Part shown: piece after piece, positions 12,161-22,874 of the stretch
How positions within the stretch are numbered: the stretch's first letter is position 1
Layout: the number at the start of each line of letters is the position of its first letter
Source of the DNA: Humulus lupulus
Taxonomy: Eukaryota > Streptophyta > Magnoliopsida > Rosales > Cannabaceae
Direction of reading: 5' to 3'
DNA: 64,000 nucleotides
Assembly (NCBI RefSeq): GCF_963169125.1
Contig: NC_084795.1
Location: forward strand, 134,271,701 to 134,335,700
Notes under the pieces: generated by a model
Databases searched by the model: none
Told to the model about the DNA's origin: nothing
What the model saw: only the letters and a program-made list of their open reading frames with translations
Program-made: the position numbers and the translations under genes

Positions 12161-12760
12161 CATTACCGAACCCTGATTTCAGCTTATCTCTAGCAGCGAA
12201 TGTACATGTCCAACCTGTCTTCAGGAACCCTTAAACCTACGACGCTCTGATACGAAGTTGTAACGCCTTGGATAGCCAAGACCGCTACACTGTGTATTTA
12301 TAAAAGTGCAAGACTTGCTAATCAAGTCAATAATTTGAAAACGTGTCACTAAACAAGTATATGCTAGGGTTAAATAGGTTTTGGTCTTAAAAGTTTCGTT
12401 TAATATAATTAAACCGTTACAAACATGGGATCCCAAAAGAAATGGTGTTAAAAAGTTTGGTTACAGACTCCCAAAATAACACAAACATCTGCTAGCCATA
12501 CTAAGGCAAAATGGACAATATCTGGGTCATGCGTCCCTGCCTAAACCTCAACCGTGGTGGCTGAGCAGCCGGCCATGTACATTCCACGTGCAGAGCTGTC
12601 CCAATCAAGGCTGGTCAACCTTGCCCTTACCTTTACCTGCACCACGTAGCACCCGTGAGCCAAGGCCCAGCAAACAAACATGAAATGCAACACAATTGAT
12701 AATATCAGACAGTGAAATTCACTAAGCATGAACTCTCACCAAATAACCCACACCAATAAC
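12161..12760 (-). repeat. Second copy of the 600-bp tandem duplication
   Basis: It is the copy contiguous with the full 5' LTR of A. Its primer-binding site (12244-12255) reads TCGTATCAGAGC on the - strand, with the terminal TGG changed to TCG, so the 3'-CCA pairing of the tRNA is damaged. Confidence 0.92.
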
Positions 12761-14565
12761 ACTCAGCATATATTCAGAGTAAAAGATGCAATTAAACACT
12801 TATAACATTCATAACACATAATAGTCAGGGCCGACAACTTAGGTCGCACCCTCTGTTTATCCAACTGTCTCCGGCCCGCTTAAACGGAGCTCAGTGCATA
12901 TTAAGCTGTCCTCAGCTACCAGTGGTCGAGTCGCGCCCTGCGCGCTAGTGTAACCCTTGGCACCCTTAGGTCGTTGGTTCACTAAATAGCTTGCATGGCA
13001 TAATACCATCATTTCAAGCATTCATAATAGGGAACCCTTAGTCCCATCACATATATTCAACCAGGTGCAGTTTTCTTACCTTTAATCTTTACGGTTTTGG
13101 GATTACGAGCAACGCCCCTCAAGCACGATCTGTTCCTGAGCCTAAGTCTTTATCACCTAGTCACAAGAAAAGTAAAGGGCCTCATTAATACTTAAGTTAG
13201 GGTTTCCGGTTACAAAGCAAACTTCTGGGAAAACAAATCCCACCAAGCACGGTGGTGGAATGGTTCCCAAGCTTACTAGGCTTAATCTAAATCCTTAAAA
13301 CCCTAAAAGATCAAGTGGACAACCAAGGGCTGCGGCCCTTGAAGCTTAGCCGCGGCCCTAGCTTCAAAACAGAACCAAGGACCTCCCAGGCAAAGACACA
13401 CGCTGCGGCTCTTGCATGGGCGCCGCGGCGCTCACCCCTGGCCGAGCCTCCTTGGCTCATCTTCATCCTAGGGCCGCAGCGCTCTACAACAGAGTCGCGG
13501 CCCTTCCCTTCGAACCCAGAATTCCCACCATTTCTAGGCTTGAAACCTTAGCCAAAACCACCCTTAAGCTCCCTACTTCAACACCCAACAATCCCAACAC
13601 TTTTAGCATGACTTAAGCAACATAATTCCACAAAAAACCCAGCCCAACACACACTAGAATTCTCTTTTTAATTTATGAAACCCAAGAACATAAACACCCA
13701 AAACTAACCAGTCAAGAACTCAAATTCAAACCTCTAATTCACGGAGTAAAGCTTACCTTATTAACAGAACCTTTCCTCTATCCAAAGTCCAGCTGATTCC
13801 CAAGTTTCCCAGCTCAATTCCACCCTAATCAATAATTGGACAGTACCTCAATAACCCGTGGTACACAAAGTTAAACTTTAGGAAACACATGGATTAACCC
13901 TTACATTAGTCTTGATTTAGTCCTGGATTGTTTACTGAGTTAAGCCTCTAATTTTCCCCCTGAATTCCTCTGAATTCCCAGCAATCTACAGCTCCAATTT
14001 CTCAAGAATTTTCCTCTGTTTTTTCCTCCTGAATGTTTCTTGAGTGTTCCTAGAGAGAGAAGTCGAACTGAGGAAGGAAATAAGTTGGTTTATATTTTTC
14101 TAAAGACTTCCTAACTTTTGTCTTACTCGCTAAGTTAATCCCAAGGCTTGGGGTGCCGAAAACGTCCCCGAGGGAAAAACGCAAAAATCCCCCAATATTC
14201 CCACTTAGACTTCCTAACATCAAATATATCTCCATATATTTATTTTCATAACCCAATAGTCTAAATAGCTACCCAATACCTAAGATACCCTTGACTTAGC
14301 CAAAGTCAATTATTAAATCTCGTTGTGACTTTCTTTTCCGATATCTAGCTCTAGGATCGCCTCGAGTCGTTCTCTGCAGTTCTACCCACATAATAATGTA
14401 GTTCTCACAATTACCATTTTAACATATATCACATTTATATCAATATAACCATACAAGCATTCCAATCATACAATTTTACATTTAAATCACATTTAATCCA
14501 ATAATGCCCTCCTGGCACACTAATCAAGGCCCTTAAGCCTTATTAGGGAATTTGGGGTCGTTACA
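12259..14565 (-). repeat. 5' LTR of element A, 2,307 bp
   Basis: It starts TGTAACGCCTTGG and ends GGGGTCGTTACA, matching 4299-6606 along its length. The duplication CTTGT follows at 14566-14570. It includes a conserved block at 12630-12671, a GC-rich word block at about 13320-13510 and a hairpin at about 13233-13262. Confidence 0.95.
12630..12671 (-). promoter_or_regulatory. Conserved LTR block (copy in A, 5' LTR)
   Basis: Same block as 4669-4710, ending 371 bp from the LTR 3' end and lying in an open frame of 62 codons (12541-12729) with CWALAHGCYVVQVK. Confidence 0.75.
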
Positions 14566-14570
14566 CTTGT
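14566..14570. other. Target-site duplication of element A, right copy (CTTGT)
   Basis: Directly after the LTR end GTTACA. Together with 4294-4298 it proves that A inserted into B's pol. Confidence 0.93.
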
Positions 14571-15520
14571 CTTTCCTATCTAGGACCTGTACTGGTCGCG
14601 CCTCATACAACAAATTTTTTTGCAACTCCAGATCTCGTATCTCAACCCATGAGTCATATCTGAGACATACTTCCAAAATATAGAGATGTGGAATACGTTG
14701 TGAACTCCTGATAACGATGGTGGTAGAGAAAATTTATAGGCTACCTGCCTGTTCCTCTCCAGGATCTCAAAAGGTCCTATGAATCTAGGGCTCCACTTGC
14801 CCTTTTTCCCAAACCTTCTCACCCCTCGCAATGGTGAAACTCGCAGAAACACATGGTCCCTAACCTGGAACTACACATCCCTACGCTTGGGGTCACCGTA
14901 GCTTTTCTGTCTGCTCTGCGAAGAGAGCATTCAAGCTCGAATCTTCTCAATAGATTTGTTATTCTTCTGGAATACTTCCTCTCACCCATCTCATCCCATT
15001 GAATGGGCGATCTACACCTCCTTCCACACAACATCTCGTAAGAAGCTACTCCAATCATTGATTGATAGCAATTGTTATATAGAAACTCAATCAATAGTAG
15101 GTACTTACTCCAAGACCCCTCAAAGTCCAATACACACGCTCTAAGCATGTCTTCCAGTACCTGAATTGTCTGCTTAGATTGTCCATATATCTGAGGATGA
15201 AAGGCTATACTGAATTTCAATTAACTCCCCATACCCTTCTGCAAACAACCCCAAAACTTGGAGGTAAATATGTGATCCCGATTTGATATTATAGATTTAG
15301 GAAACCCATGGAGATGTACAATCTCCCTCATGTATAACTCCGCATACTGATCCACAGTATAGGTCGTCCTCACTGGTAGAAAGTGAGCTAACTTGGTGTA
15401 TCTGTCCACTATCATCCACACTCAGTCATGTAACCCCACTGTCCCAGGTAAACCTCCCAAAAAATCCATGGTGATGTCCTCCCACTTCCACTCGGGAATA
15501 CCTAAAAGCTATAGCAACCC
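14571..15520 (-). pseudogene. Element B integrase core and C-terminus (degenerate, N-terminus deleted)
   Basis: It encodes WKWEDITMDF, DRYTKLAHFLPV, LHGFPKSIIS and SKFWG of the integrase core, then FLRVSPLRGVRRF and SPRFIGPFEIL toward the C-terminus, which continues at 4298 across element A. The frame is broken at about 14850, 15220 and 15420. At 15505-15535 the sequence jumps from integrase directly to RNase H, so the HHCC zinc-binding N-terminus is missing. It is inactive and clearly more decayed than A. Confidence 0.9.
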
Positions 15521-16600
15521 CACTTGTCTCTGCCTCATATTCAAGTCCTTCTGGGTGAAGAAATACTTCAAGATCTTGTGGTCGGTGTATATCTCACACT
15601 TCTCTCCATACAAGTAATGTCGCCAAACATTCAATGCGAATACCACCGCTGCTAACTCCAGATCATGGGTAGGATACCACTGCTCATACTCCTTCAGCAG
15701 TCATGATGCACAAGCAATAACCTTCTCATTATGCATCAACAAGAATCCCAATCCGAGTCTCAATGCGTCACAGTACACTACAAACTTCCCTCCCTCTAAA
15801 GGAAGACTCAACATAGGAGCGGTAATCAGTCGTCGCTTTGGTTCCTGGAAGCTATTCTCACACATGTCTGACTTAATGAACTTCAGATTCTTCTGTGTCA
15901 ATTCTGTCATCAGTGCAGCAATCTTCAAAAACCCTTCCATGAACCGTCTGTAATATCCCGCCAATCCAAGGAAGCTCCCAACCTCTGAGACGTTCCTTGG
16001 CCTCGGCCAATCCCTAACTGCCTCTACCGCTAGATCCACCTTAATCCTATCTCCACCAATAATGTGTCCAAGGAATGTCACTTCTGTTAGCCTGAACTCG
16101 CACTTCTTAAACTTGGCATACAACCGATACAAGTGATGTCCTTGTACACCCTGTTCATCAGAACCATAAATGCTACTGGAGCATTGGTCAAACAAAACGA
16201 CACAACCAAGAACTCATAATGCCCATACCTCGTTTGGAAGGGCATCTTTCGAATATCTTCATCCTTGATCCTCAGCTGGTGATAACCAGATCGAAGATCA
16301 ATCTTTGAGAATACCGTCTTCCCCTGCAGCTGACCGAACAGGTCATCGATCCTTTGTAAGGGATACTTGTTCTTGATTGTCAACTTGTTCAACTCCCTGT
16401 AGTTTATACACATTCTCAAAGTCCCATCCTTCTTCTTCATAAATAAAACTGGAGCACCCCATGCGCGAGAAGCTAGGTCTGATGAACCCCAAGTCTAGAA
16501 GCTCCTGCAATTGTATCTTCAATTACTTTAACTCTGTCAGAGCCATTCTATATGGTGCCCTCGGCACTGGTTCTGTACCAGGCGCTAACTCGATGACAAA
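15521..16600 (-). pseudogene. Element B reverse transcriptase and RNase H (catalytic motif deleted)
   Basis: RT motifs are present ([38 protein letters not shown]), then KFKKCEFRL and [15 protein letters not shown], and the RNase H start [13 protein letters not shown] deletion at about 16136-16140 relative to A (8884-8990, about 107 bp) removes the whole segment with the catalytic FIDDILVYS and shifts the frame. A second deletion at 15510-15535 removes the C-terminal half of RNase H. No active polymerase could be made. Confidence 0.92.
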
Positions 16601-18305
16601 CTGAATCACCTTGTGTAGCGGCAGGCCTGGTAAATCCTTAAGAAACACATCCAAGAACTCGCATACCAATATGATCCCAAATAGACCTACTGGTGCAACT
16701 TTAGTGGTATCCATCATACTAGCTAGATAACCTATACAACCCCCTTGTAATAGGTCCCTAGCCCTTAGTGCTGATATCATGGGAATGCATGGTCCATGCA
16801 AGACACCCATGAAGACAAAAGGGTCCTCACCCTTAGGCTCAAAGGTCACCATCTTCTTCCCACAATCTATAGTAGCCCCATATCTGACTAACCAATCCAT
16901 CCCTAAACTCAATCATATATAATGATAGTTTCCTACTATCTACCATCACTAGCAATGCCCAAATCCATCTCCTTGAAACTACAAGTTCTCCTGTAGGTAG
17001 TATAGTCTCAAACCACGCAGTATAACACTCACTAGGTATACACAATCTATCAATTACCTTATTAGAAACAAACAAATGTGTAGCACTAGAGTCAATCAAT
17101 ACAGTATATAAAGAGCCAGCGCTAGAAAGCTGACCTATCACTACCAATGGACTAGCCTCGGCCTCTGCCTACGTCAAGGTGAACACTCGAGCTGGAGTCA
17201 AGCTGTCCACCTTTCCTGGTTCCTCTTTCTTCGCTGTTGGGAAAGCTTTCTTGAGGTGTCCAACCACCCCGCACAGGTAACAAGCCTTTGCCCGACATTC
17301 GCCCGGATGGCGCCTCCTGCATCTCATGCACTCTGGATAATTCTCCATGTCTCACCACCTCTCTAACAGCCACTCTGAACAACCCGACCCCTCCTATCAG
17401 GACTAGCAGTGGTCGAGGAATCAGGGGTCATCCTCTTCAGATCACTGGGGCCTTTGCCCCTACCAGAACCTATATATTGGAGGCACTGCCCTGCGAACAT
17501 CCCGTCTTGCAACGTTCTCCCTACAGAACTTATTCTCTGCCTCCTCAGCTGTAAGAGCCTTCTCAATAGCCTGAGCATAAGTCGTCTACCTAGGTACTGA
17601 TGTGATCCTTACATATTGGGCTATCAAAGCATTAAGCCCTCGAACAAACCTGTCCTGTCTGGCTACATCTATAGGCACTATGTCTGGTGCAAACTTTGCT
17701 AACCTATCAAACTGCAGGGCATACTTAGTAACTGTCATACTGCCATGTACCAATTCCATGAACTCATTTGCCTTTGCTGCCCTGATGGCAACGTTGTAAT
17801 ACTTCTAGTTGAATAGATCTCTAAACCCATCCCAACTCAAAGTAGGAATATCTTGAGTCTGTGATGCTACCACCCACCAAATAAAGGCATCCTCTCTAAG
17901 CATATAGGTGGCACAAGCCACCCTGTCATTACCTTCCACCCTCATAAAGTCCAGGATTGAGGTGATCATACTCATCTACTGTTTAGCCTTCAATGGATTC
18001 GGTCCTCCCTTGAAGGTTGGAGGATGTTGTCTTCTGAATCATTCATAAAGTGGCTCCCACCTGTTTCTACCCTCAGGTGGTTGTACAACTGATGCCACAG
18101 TAGGTGGCACAATAGGTGCAACACTCCCTGGCAGAGCTTGTTGTCTCAAAAGGTGAATCTACTATTCTTGACTCTGTAGCCTGGCTTGGATATCAGCAAG
18201 TATCTTTTGCCAATTCTCAGGGACTGGCGAAGAGTCCTAACCCTACTCATCATCTCTAGCCTCGACCCCTGTGCCAGCTAATCGTATTGATCTCCTTGGA
18301 CGCAT
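16601..18305 (-). pseudogene. Element B gag and protease (degenerate)
   Basis: The start is the ATG at 18303-18305 (MRPRR), the counterpart of A's gag start. Capsid pieces, for example the MTVTKYALQF-like region near 17700-17760, are split over frames. The zinc-knuckle region is at 17200-17340, with the last Cys of the CCHC box apparently lost (GHLKKAFP). The protease (16620-17140) reads LIDSSATHLFVS where the family has LIDSGATHSFIS, so Gly of the D-S-G triad is Ser. GMDWLVRYGATIDCG near 16870-16910 is kept. Frames change near 16910, 17150, 17370 and 17580. Confidence 0.88.
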
Positions 18306-18645
18306 ATCTATCCAAGTTTATCTGCAATCAATGACTCAGCAGTTAGGAAATGATGACAGGTTAACATTGCTTCAATGGTCCATCATCGAAACTCAACCAA
18401 CAATATGCAATTAAGATGCAAATAAGCATTTAAACATTCATTCACATACAATAGCAATGCTAATAAGCACGCCTTAACATATTCACATCAGTATCTCGTG
18501 CACCATATTAATCATGCAGCAAAGCATTTATATTTCATTTATACATGTAATCGCATATACATAGTTACCAAACCCCGAGTTGAGCTTTTCTTTAGCAGTG
18601 AGTGTACATGCCCAACCAGTCTTTAGGAACCCTTAAACCTAGACC
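18306..18645 (-). other. Untranslated leader of element B
   Basis: 340 bases between gag and the primer-binding site without coding signal. It is homologous to A's leader (AATGTACATGTCC-like segment, shared AAACCT near the primer site). Confidence 0.7.
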
Positions 18646-18657
18646 GCTCTGATACCA
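18646..18657 (-). other. Primer-binding site of element B (initiator tRNA-Met)
   Basis: The - strand reads TGGTATCAGAGC, a perfect match to the usual site, three bases from the LTR end. Confidence 0.9.
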
Positions 18658-18660
18658 AGT

Positions 18661-20866
18661 TGTAACGCCCTGGATAAGCAAGACTATTACACTGTGTATT
18701 TTAAAATAGTGCAAGACTTGCTAATGAAGATGTTTGAACATAATTGTGATCCTAAAGTCAACTAACAAGTTAGGTTTAAAAGATTTTGATCATAAACGGT
18801 TAATTTTCATTAGAACAGATGTTTGATACATAGTATCCCAAAAAACAATGTATATGTGGTAAATACAATTCCAAAAAGTTGGTACAACAAAAGCCAGTCC
18901 AATGGAAAAATACAATTTAGAGCTCAATTCCAGTAACTTTCCCTTGACCGTGGCAGTCGAGCAGCTGACGATGTACACTTCGCCCCCAGAGCTCTCCAAC
19001 TTACAGCTGGTCCAGTTTCCCTTTGCCTTTACCTGCACAACGTAGCACCCGTGAGCTAAGGCCCAGCAAGAAAACCACAAACAACAAACACATATAGCAA
19101 CAATAGCAGTCAATCAACTTTAATCCAACTATTTCAGTTATTCAACAGAGTGCAAGCATTAGGCTAAACAACGGTAAACATGTATTTTCAAACATACATC
19201 TTAATCAGTAATACAAATGTTCAGGGTCAACGCCCTTAGTCCTAGCTCTTTATTTATCTAGCTGACCCCAGCTAACCACAGCTCCCTACGTTCAGTATGC
19301 TTATCATCAGCCCCGACACTCTTAGGTCATACATTCTCATAAGCATAACAATCGTACAATCATACATCATATATATTCAATTACTAGGGATCTTAGTCCC
19401 ATTCACAACAACATGGGTGCAATTTTCTTACCTCCAATCCTGAGCGATGAATAAAGAGCAGTCTCGAGCATGTTCCTCACTCCTAAGCCATAACAGTAAC
19501 CCTAGTCACAAATAACAATGGATAATTATCAATCTCTAATCCAAATAAATGTTTATGGAACAAGAATTAGCCTCTGGGACCTTGAATTCCACTAAACCAG
19601 GTAGTAGAATTCATCCTGAGCGCCTAGGTTTGAACCCTGGGGCTTCCCCGAGCCTAAAACCTTGGCTGCCCATTAATTCTTATTTAGGGTCGCGACTTGT
19701 TCCTAAGGTTCGCGACCCGTCCCTTTGATAGAAGCCCAACCCTCCCTACTAGAGGGCACGGGCTGTGACTTGCACCCTTCCAGGTCGCGGCGCGCCTAGA
19801 AAAACAGAGGCTCCCAGACTCCTAAAACATGCGGGTCCCGGGGATTGAAGATTAGGGCTGCGACTTGAGCTCTTAAACCCAGAAAAACCACCCTTGTCCA
19901 ACGTTTCCCCTCAAGCCCAACCTCAAATCCTCAGGAAATCTCATAATTGAGCCCAGAAAACCTATCCTTATGTCCCAACCATCACAACTAACCTATAACA
20001 ATTTTTCTTAAACCATCAAACACCTAAAATTAGCTAGCAAACCAAAACTCATGAAAACTCTAACTTTTAACATAATTTCAACAGACTTTATAGATTTTCA
20101 ACTTAAAATCTTATCTCAGCTTGCAGCTTAAATCCTCAACACTTCCCAACTCACATCCCTGGCATTTCTCCTTCAAATTCTCCAACTGCTGCTTAGGTTC
20201 TAGAGAGGGTGAGAGTGAGAACTTGAATAAGAGAGAGGGAGTCTTCTTTGTGTTTCTAATTAATTCTTAAGGCTTTCTGTGCATATCCTTAACCAAAAAA
20301 AAAAAATTCCGTTGGCCTCAATCTTTCCCCAGCCCTCTAATTACTTCTAGGGGTAAAATGGTCATTCGACCCCATTTTCTTGCTAAACCTCGAGTCATCC
20401 TACCAATTGCCAGTAAATCCCGTCTTGTCCAATTAATTACCAAATACTTATTCATCAGTCAATCAATCCCAAAATATTCTCTAAACTCCCAAAATACCCC
20501 TAGGCTCCCCTGAGTCGGGTATTAAACCATACTGTGACTATTTTGCTAATCCTCTCACAAGGATCGTCTCGAGCCATAAACTACCAATATATCAACATAA
20601 TAATGTGGTCTCAATCATTTATCACATATAATCACATTTATGCTCTTAACGGGCCAAAATTACAAATATGCCCTTATAAACAGTAAAGGGCCGACATGCA
20701 TATCTAATACTCATAAACATCCATATCATATATCCACATAATCATATAAATCATGCATGCCACATAATCACGCATTTAACCAATTAAACACACATATATA
20801 TTAAATTATGCCCTCCCGGCACGCTATCCTGGTACTGAACCCTATTAGCATTTTGGGGTCGTTACA
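18661..20866 (-). repeat. 5' LTR of element B, 2,206 bp
   Basis: It starts TGTAACGCCCTGG and ends GGGGTCGTTACA. It is homologous to 2754-4137 over its right 1,434 bp. The GC-rich block lies at about 19690-19880. An 11-bp stem hairpin is at 19583-19612. The conserved block is at 19026-19067. The five bases after it (GTGCA) should be the right target duplication; the left partner lies outside the window. Confidence 0.93.
19026..19067 (-). promoter_or_regulatory. Conserved LTR block (copy in B)
   Basis: It ends 365 bp from the LTR 3' end. It lies in a 107-codon open frame (18790-19113) with CWALAHGCYVVQVKAKG. Confidence 0.75.
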
Positions 20867-21850
20867 GTGCATTTCTGAGTCTTTAGTGGAGTCACGAGGA
20901 ATTAACAAGTTAGTAATTTTATTTGTTAAATTTATGATAACTTATTGGAGGTTGATTTCATAGGCCCATGGTCCCCACTGTACCTTGGATAAAATCATCT
21001 AGATAGTCTCAATTAATTAATTCAATTATCAATTAGAATTATTAAAGTTGACCTGGTTAATTTTTTATAATTTCACAAAGTTATACAATTTAGTAAAGAA
21101 AAGAGATTTTAGGGAAAATTTATTAATTAAAACAAATTGGTGTCTAAATTAATAAATAAGTTCAAATCAAGGTTCAAATTATAAATAATTAAATTGATAA
21201 AGGATTTAAACAATTAATTAATTAATTAATCAATATAAAATAATAAATGTCTTGATTTTAAGTCCAACAGGCTTATAATTAAATGGAAAATTTCACGGGC
21301 CTCAAGCCCATGATAATTTCGACCTAATGGCTGATATTATCCATTATTTTATTGATTTTTTAATTAAAATAAATGACCTAATTAAGCCTTTAAAAGGAAT
21401 TCTAAGTGAGAGTTGAATTTAGATTTTTTAATAAATAGTTTTTGAAAATAACAGAAGATCTATTCTTGATGCTTTAGGTTTTAGATTCTCTCTACAATAT
21501 AAGTCTTTTCTAGGCCTCAATATTCTCTTTAATTCTTCTTCTCTTTGTATCTATCTCATGTGTTGAGAATTTCCCACTCTAGTCTAGGTGATTCTAAGGA
21601 TACTTTGGAAGACTGTGAAGAAATTTGAAGATTGGTTCAGTTTCTTGGTGATACCTTGCGACAAAAAGGATTCAAGGGTTAGAGAAACTGGAGGAAGGAC
21701 TAATACATTTCACTGCGTAAAATGTAAGTGTTCTTATCATTATCTCTATTTATATTCAATTTTAGAAACATGTTCTAGGTTCTCTTATATTAATTTGTTT
21801 AATATATGATTTACATAAAAAAATAATTAAGATCATGTATAAGTTTTCCA
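20867..21850 (+). repeat. Fragment of a Ty1/copia-type LTR (3' two thirds)
   Basis: An AT-rich stretch contains the TCATAGGCCCATGGTCC motif and the order of segments seen in the copia LTRs E and H: AATTAATT runs, then CTCATGTGTTGAGAAT, then a GATACTTTGGAAGA segment. B's 5' LTR interrupts its left side and its right side is lost at the junction with D. It could be the 5' LTR of element G, since strand and position fit, but no matching 3' LTR of G is visible. The 73-codon open frame at 21588-21809 is not a gene. Confidence 0.65.
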
Positions 21851-21879
21851 AGAGGGTTATAATACCATTTATCCCTCAA

Positions 21880-22533
21880 GCAAAATGTACATGTCCTGCT
21901 GCGTCAGTAGGCACCAAATAAATGCAAATTTAGCTAGCCACTCATACTTCAAGGCATATTCGGTCATTGTCATAGTGCCTTGCACCAAACTGTTAAATTC
22001 ATCTACTTTCACAACTCGAACTATGTCGTTGTTGTATTTCTTGTTAAACAGTTCTCGAAACTCATCCCAATTCATAGAACCAACATTCTGTGTTTGGGAA
22101 ACCACTTCCCACCAAATACGGGTATCACTCGAAACATAAATGTGGCACAAGCCACTCTGCCGTGACCCACCAACCCCATAAAATTGAGAATAGAGGTAGT
22201 CAGGATCATCCACTACTCAGCTTGTAATGGGTCCGAACCTCCCTCAAATCTTGGAGGGTGTTGATTTATAAATCTTTCACATATGGCTCCCACCTATTCC
22301 AACCTCAGGTTGTGCCAACACTGGTACCACAGACTATGGAGCCTGCAACTCAACATTCCTTGGAGGAACATATTGTCTTAACTCCTTGAGTTTATCTTCA
22401 TATCTTGGAACCCTAGCTTGCATTTCTACATACATTTGTTGCCAGTTCTATGGGGCAGGTGGAGGGTCGTGACCCTGGTTGACATCTCGAGCCCTGATAT
22501 TGGCACCATCGAGTCTATTTGATCGCCTAGGTA
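21880..22533 (-). pseudogene. 5' part of gag of element D (truncated)
   Basis: The N-terminal half of a Tekay-like gag: an NWQQMYVEMQARV-like coiled segment near 22440, then TRIWWEVVSQT, FRELFNKKYN and LVQGTMTMTEYA. It runs off at about 21880, where homology to A's gag (about 10545) stops, so everything downstream, including D's pol and 3' LTR, is gone. Several stops are present in the N-terminal part. Confidence 0.85.
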
Positions 22534-22859
22534 AATTATTTACTATGCCTGCAATCAATGACATGACTTATCAGGCATGATAACAATTTCTGAGAACCAC
22601 CCACCCCCCTAGTCCAACCGAATAATCAAATACAACAAATATATTCATGAACATATATCATAACCATATAGCAGTTAAGAGGGCCATGCCTAACAATATA
22701 TATATCATGCTTCATATACTAGCATGCAGATTAGGTAAATAATTCAAATAAACAATTAGACAGGTATTCTACCAATTAACAACCACACCATGAGTCAAGG
22801 TTGTCTTTGGAAACGATCATACATGTTTGGTCAATCTCTAGGAACCATAAACCTTGGTG
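22534..22859 (-). other. Leader of element D
   Basis: Untranslated region between the primer-binding site and gag. No coding signal. Confidence 0.65.
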
Positions 22860-22871
22860 GCTCTGATACAA
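22860..22871 (-). other. Primer-binding site of element D
   Basis: The - strand reads TTGTATCAGAGC, one change from the TGGTATCAGAGC consensus for initiator tRNA-Met. Confidence 0.8.
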
Positions 22872-22874
22872 AGT

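Noticed and set aside
11621..12436. Two near-identical 71-codon frames (11621-11836, 12221-12436)
   Set aside because: They are the tandem duplication of the LTR end; the frame is not kept in A's other LTR copy.
21588..21809. 73-codon frame in the copia LTR fragment
   Set aside because: Lies in the LTR 3' region, not conserved in the LTRs of E or H.
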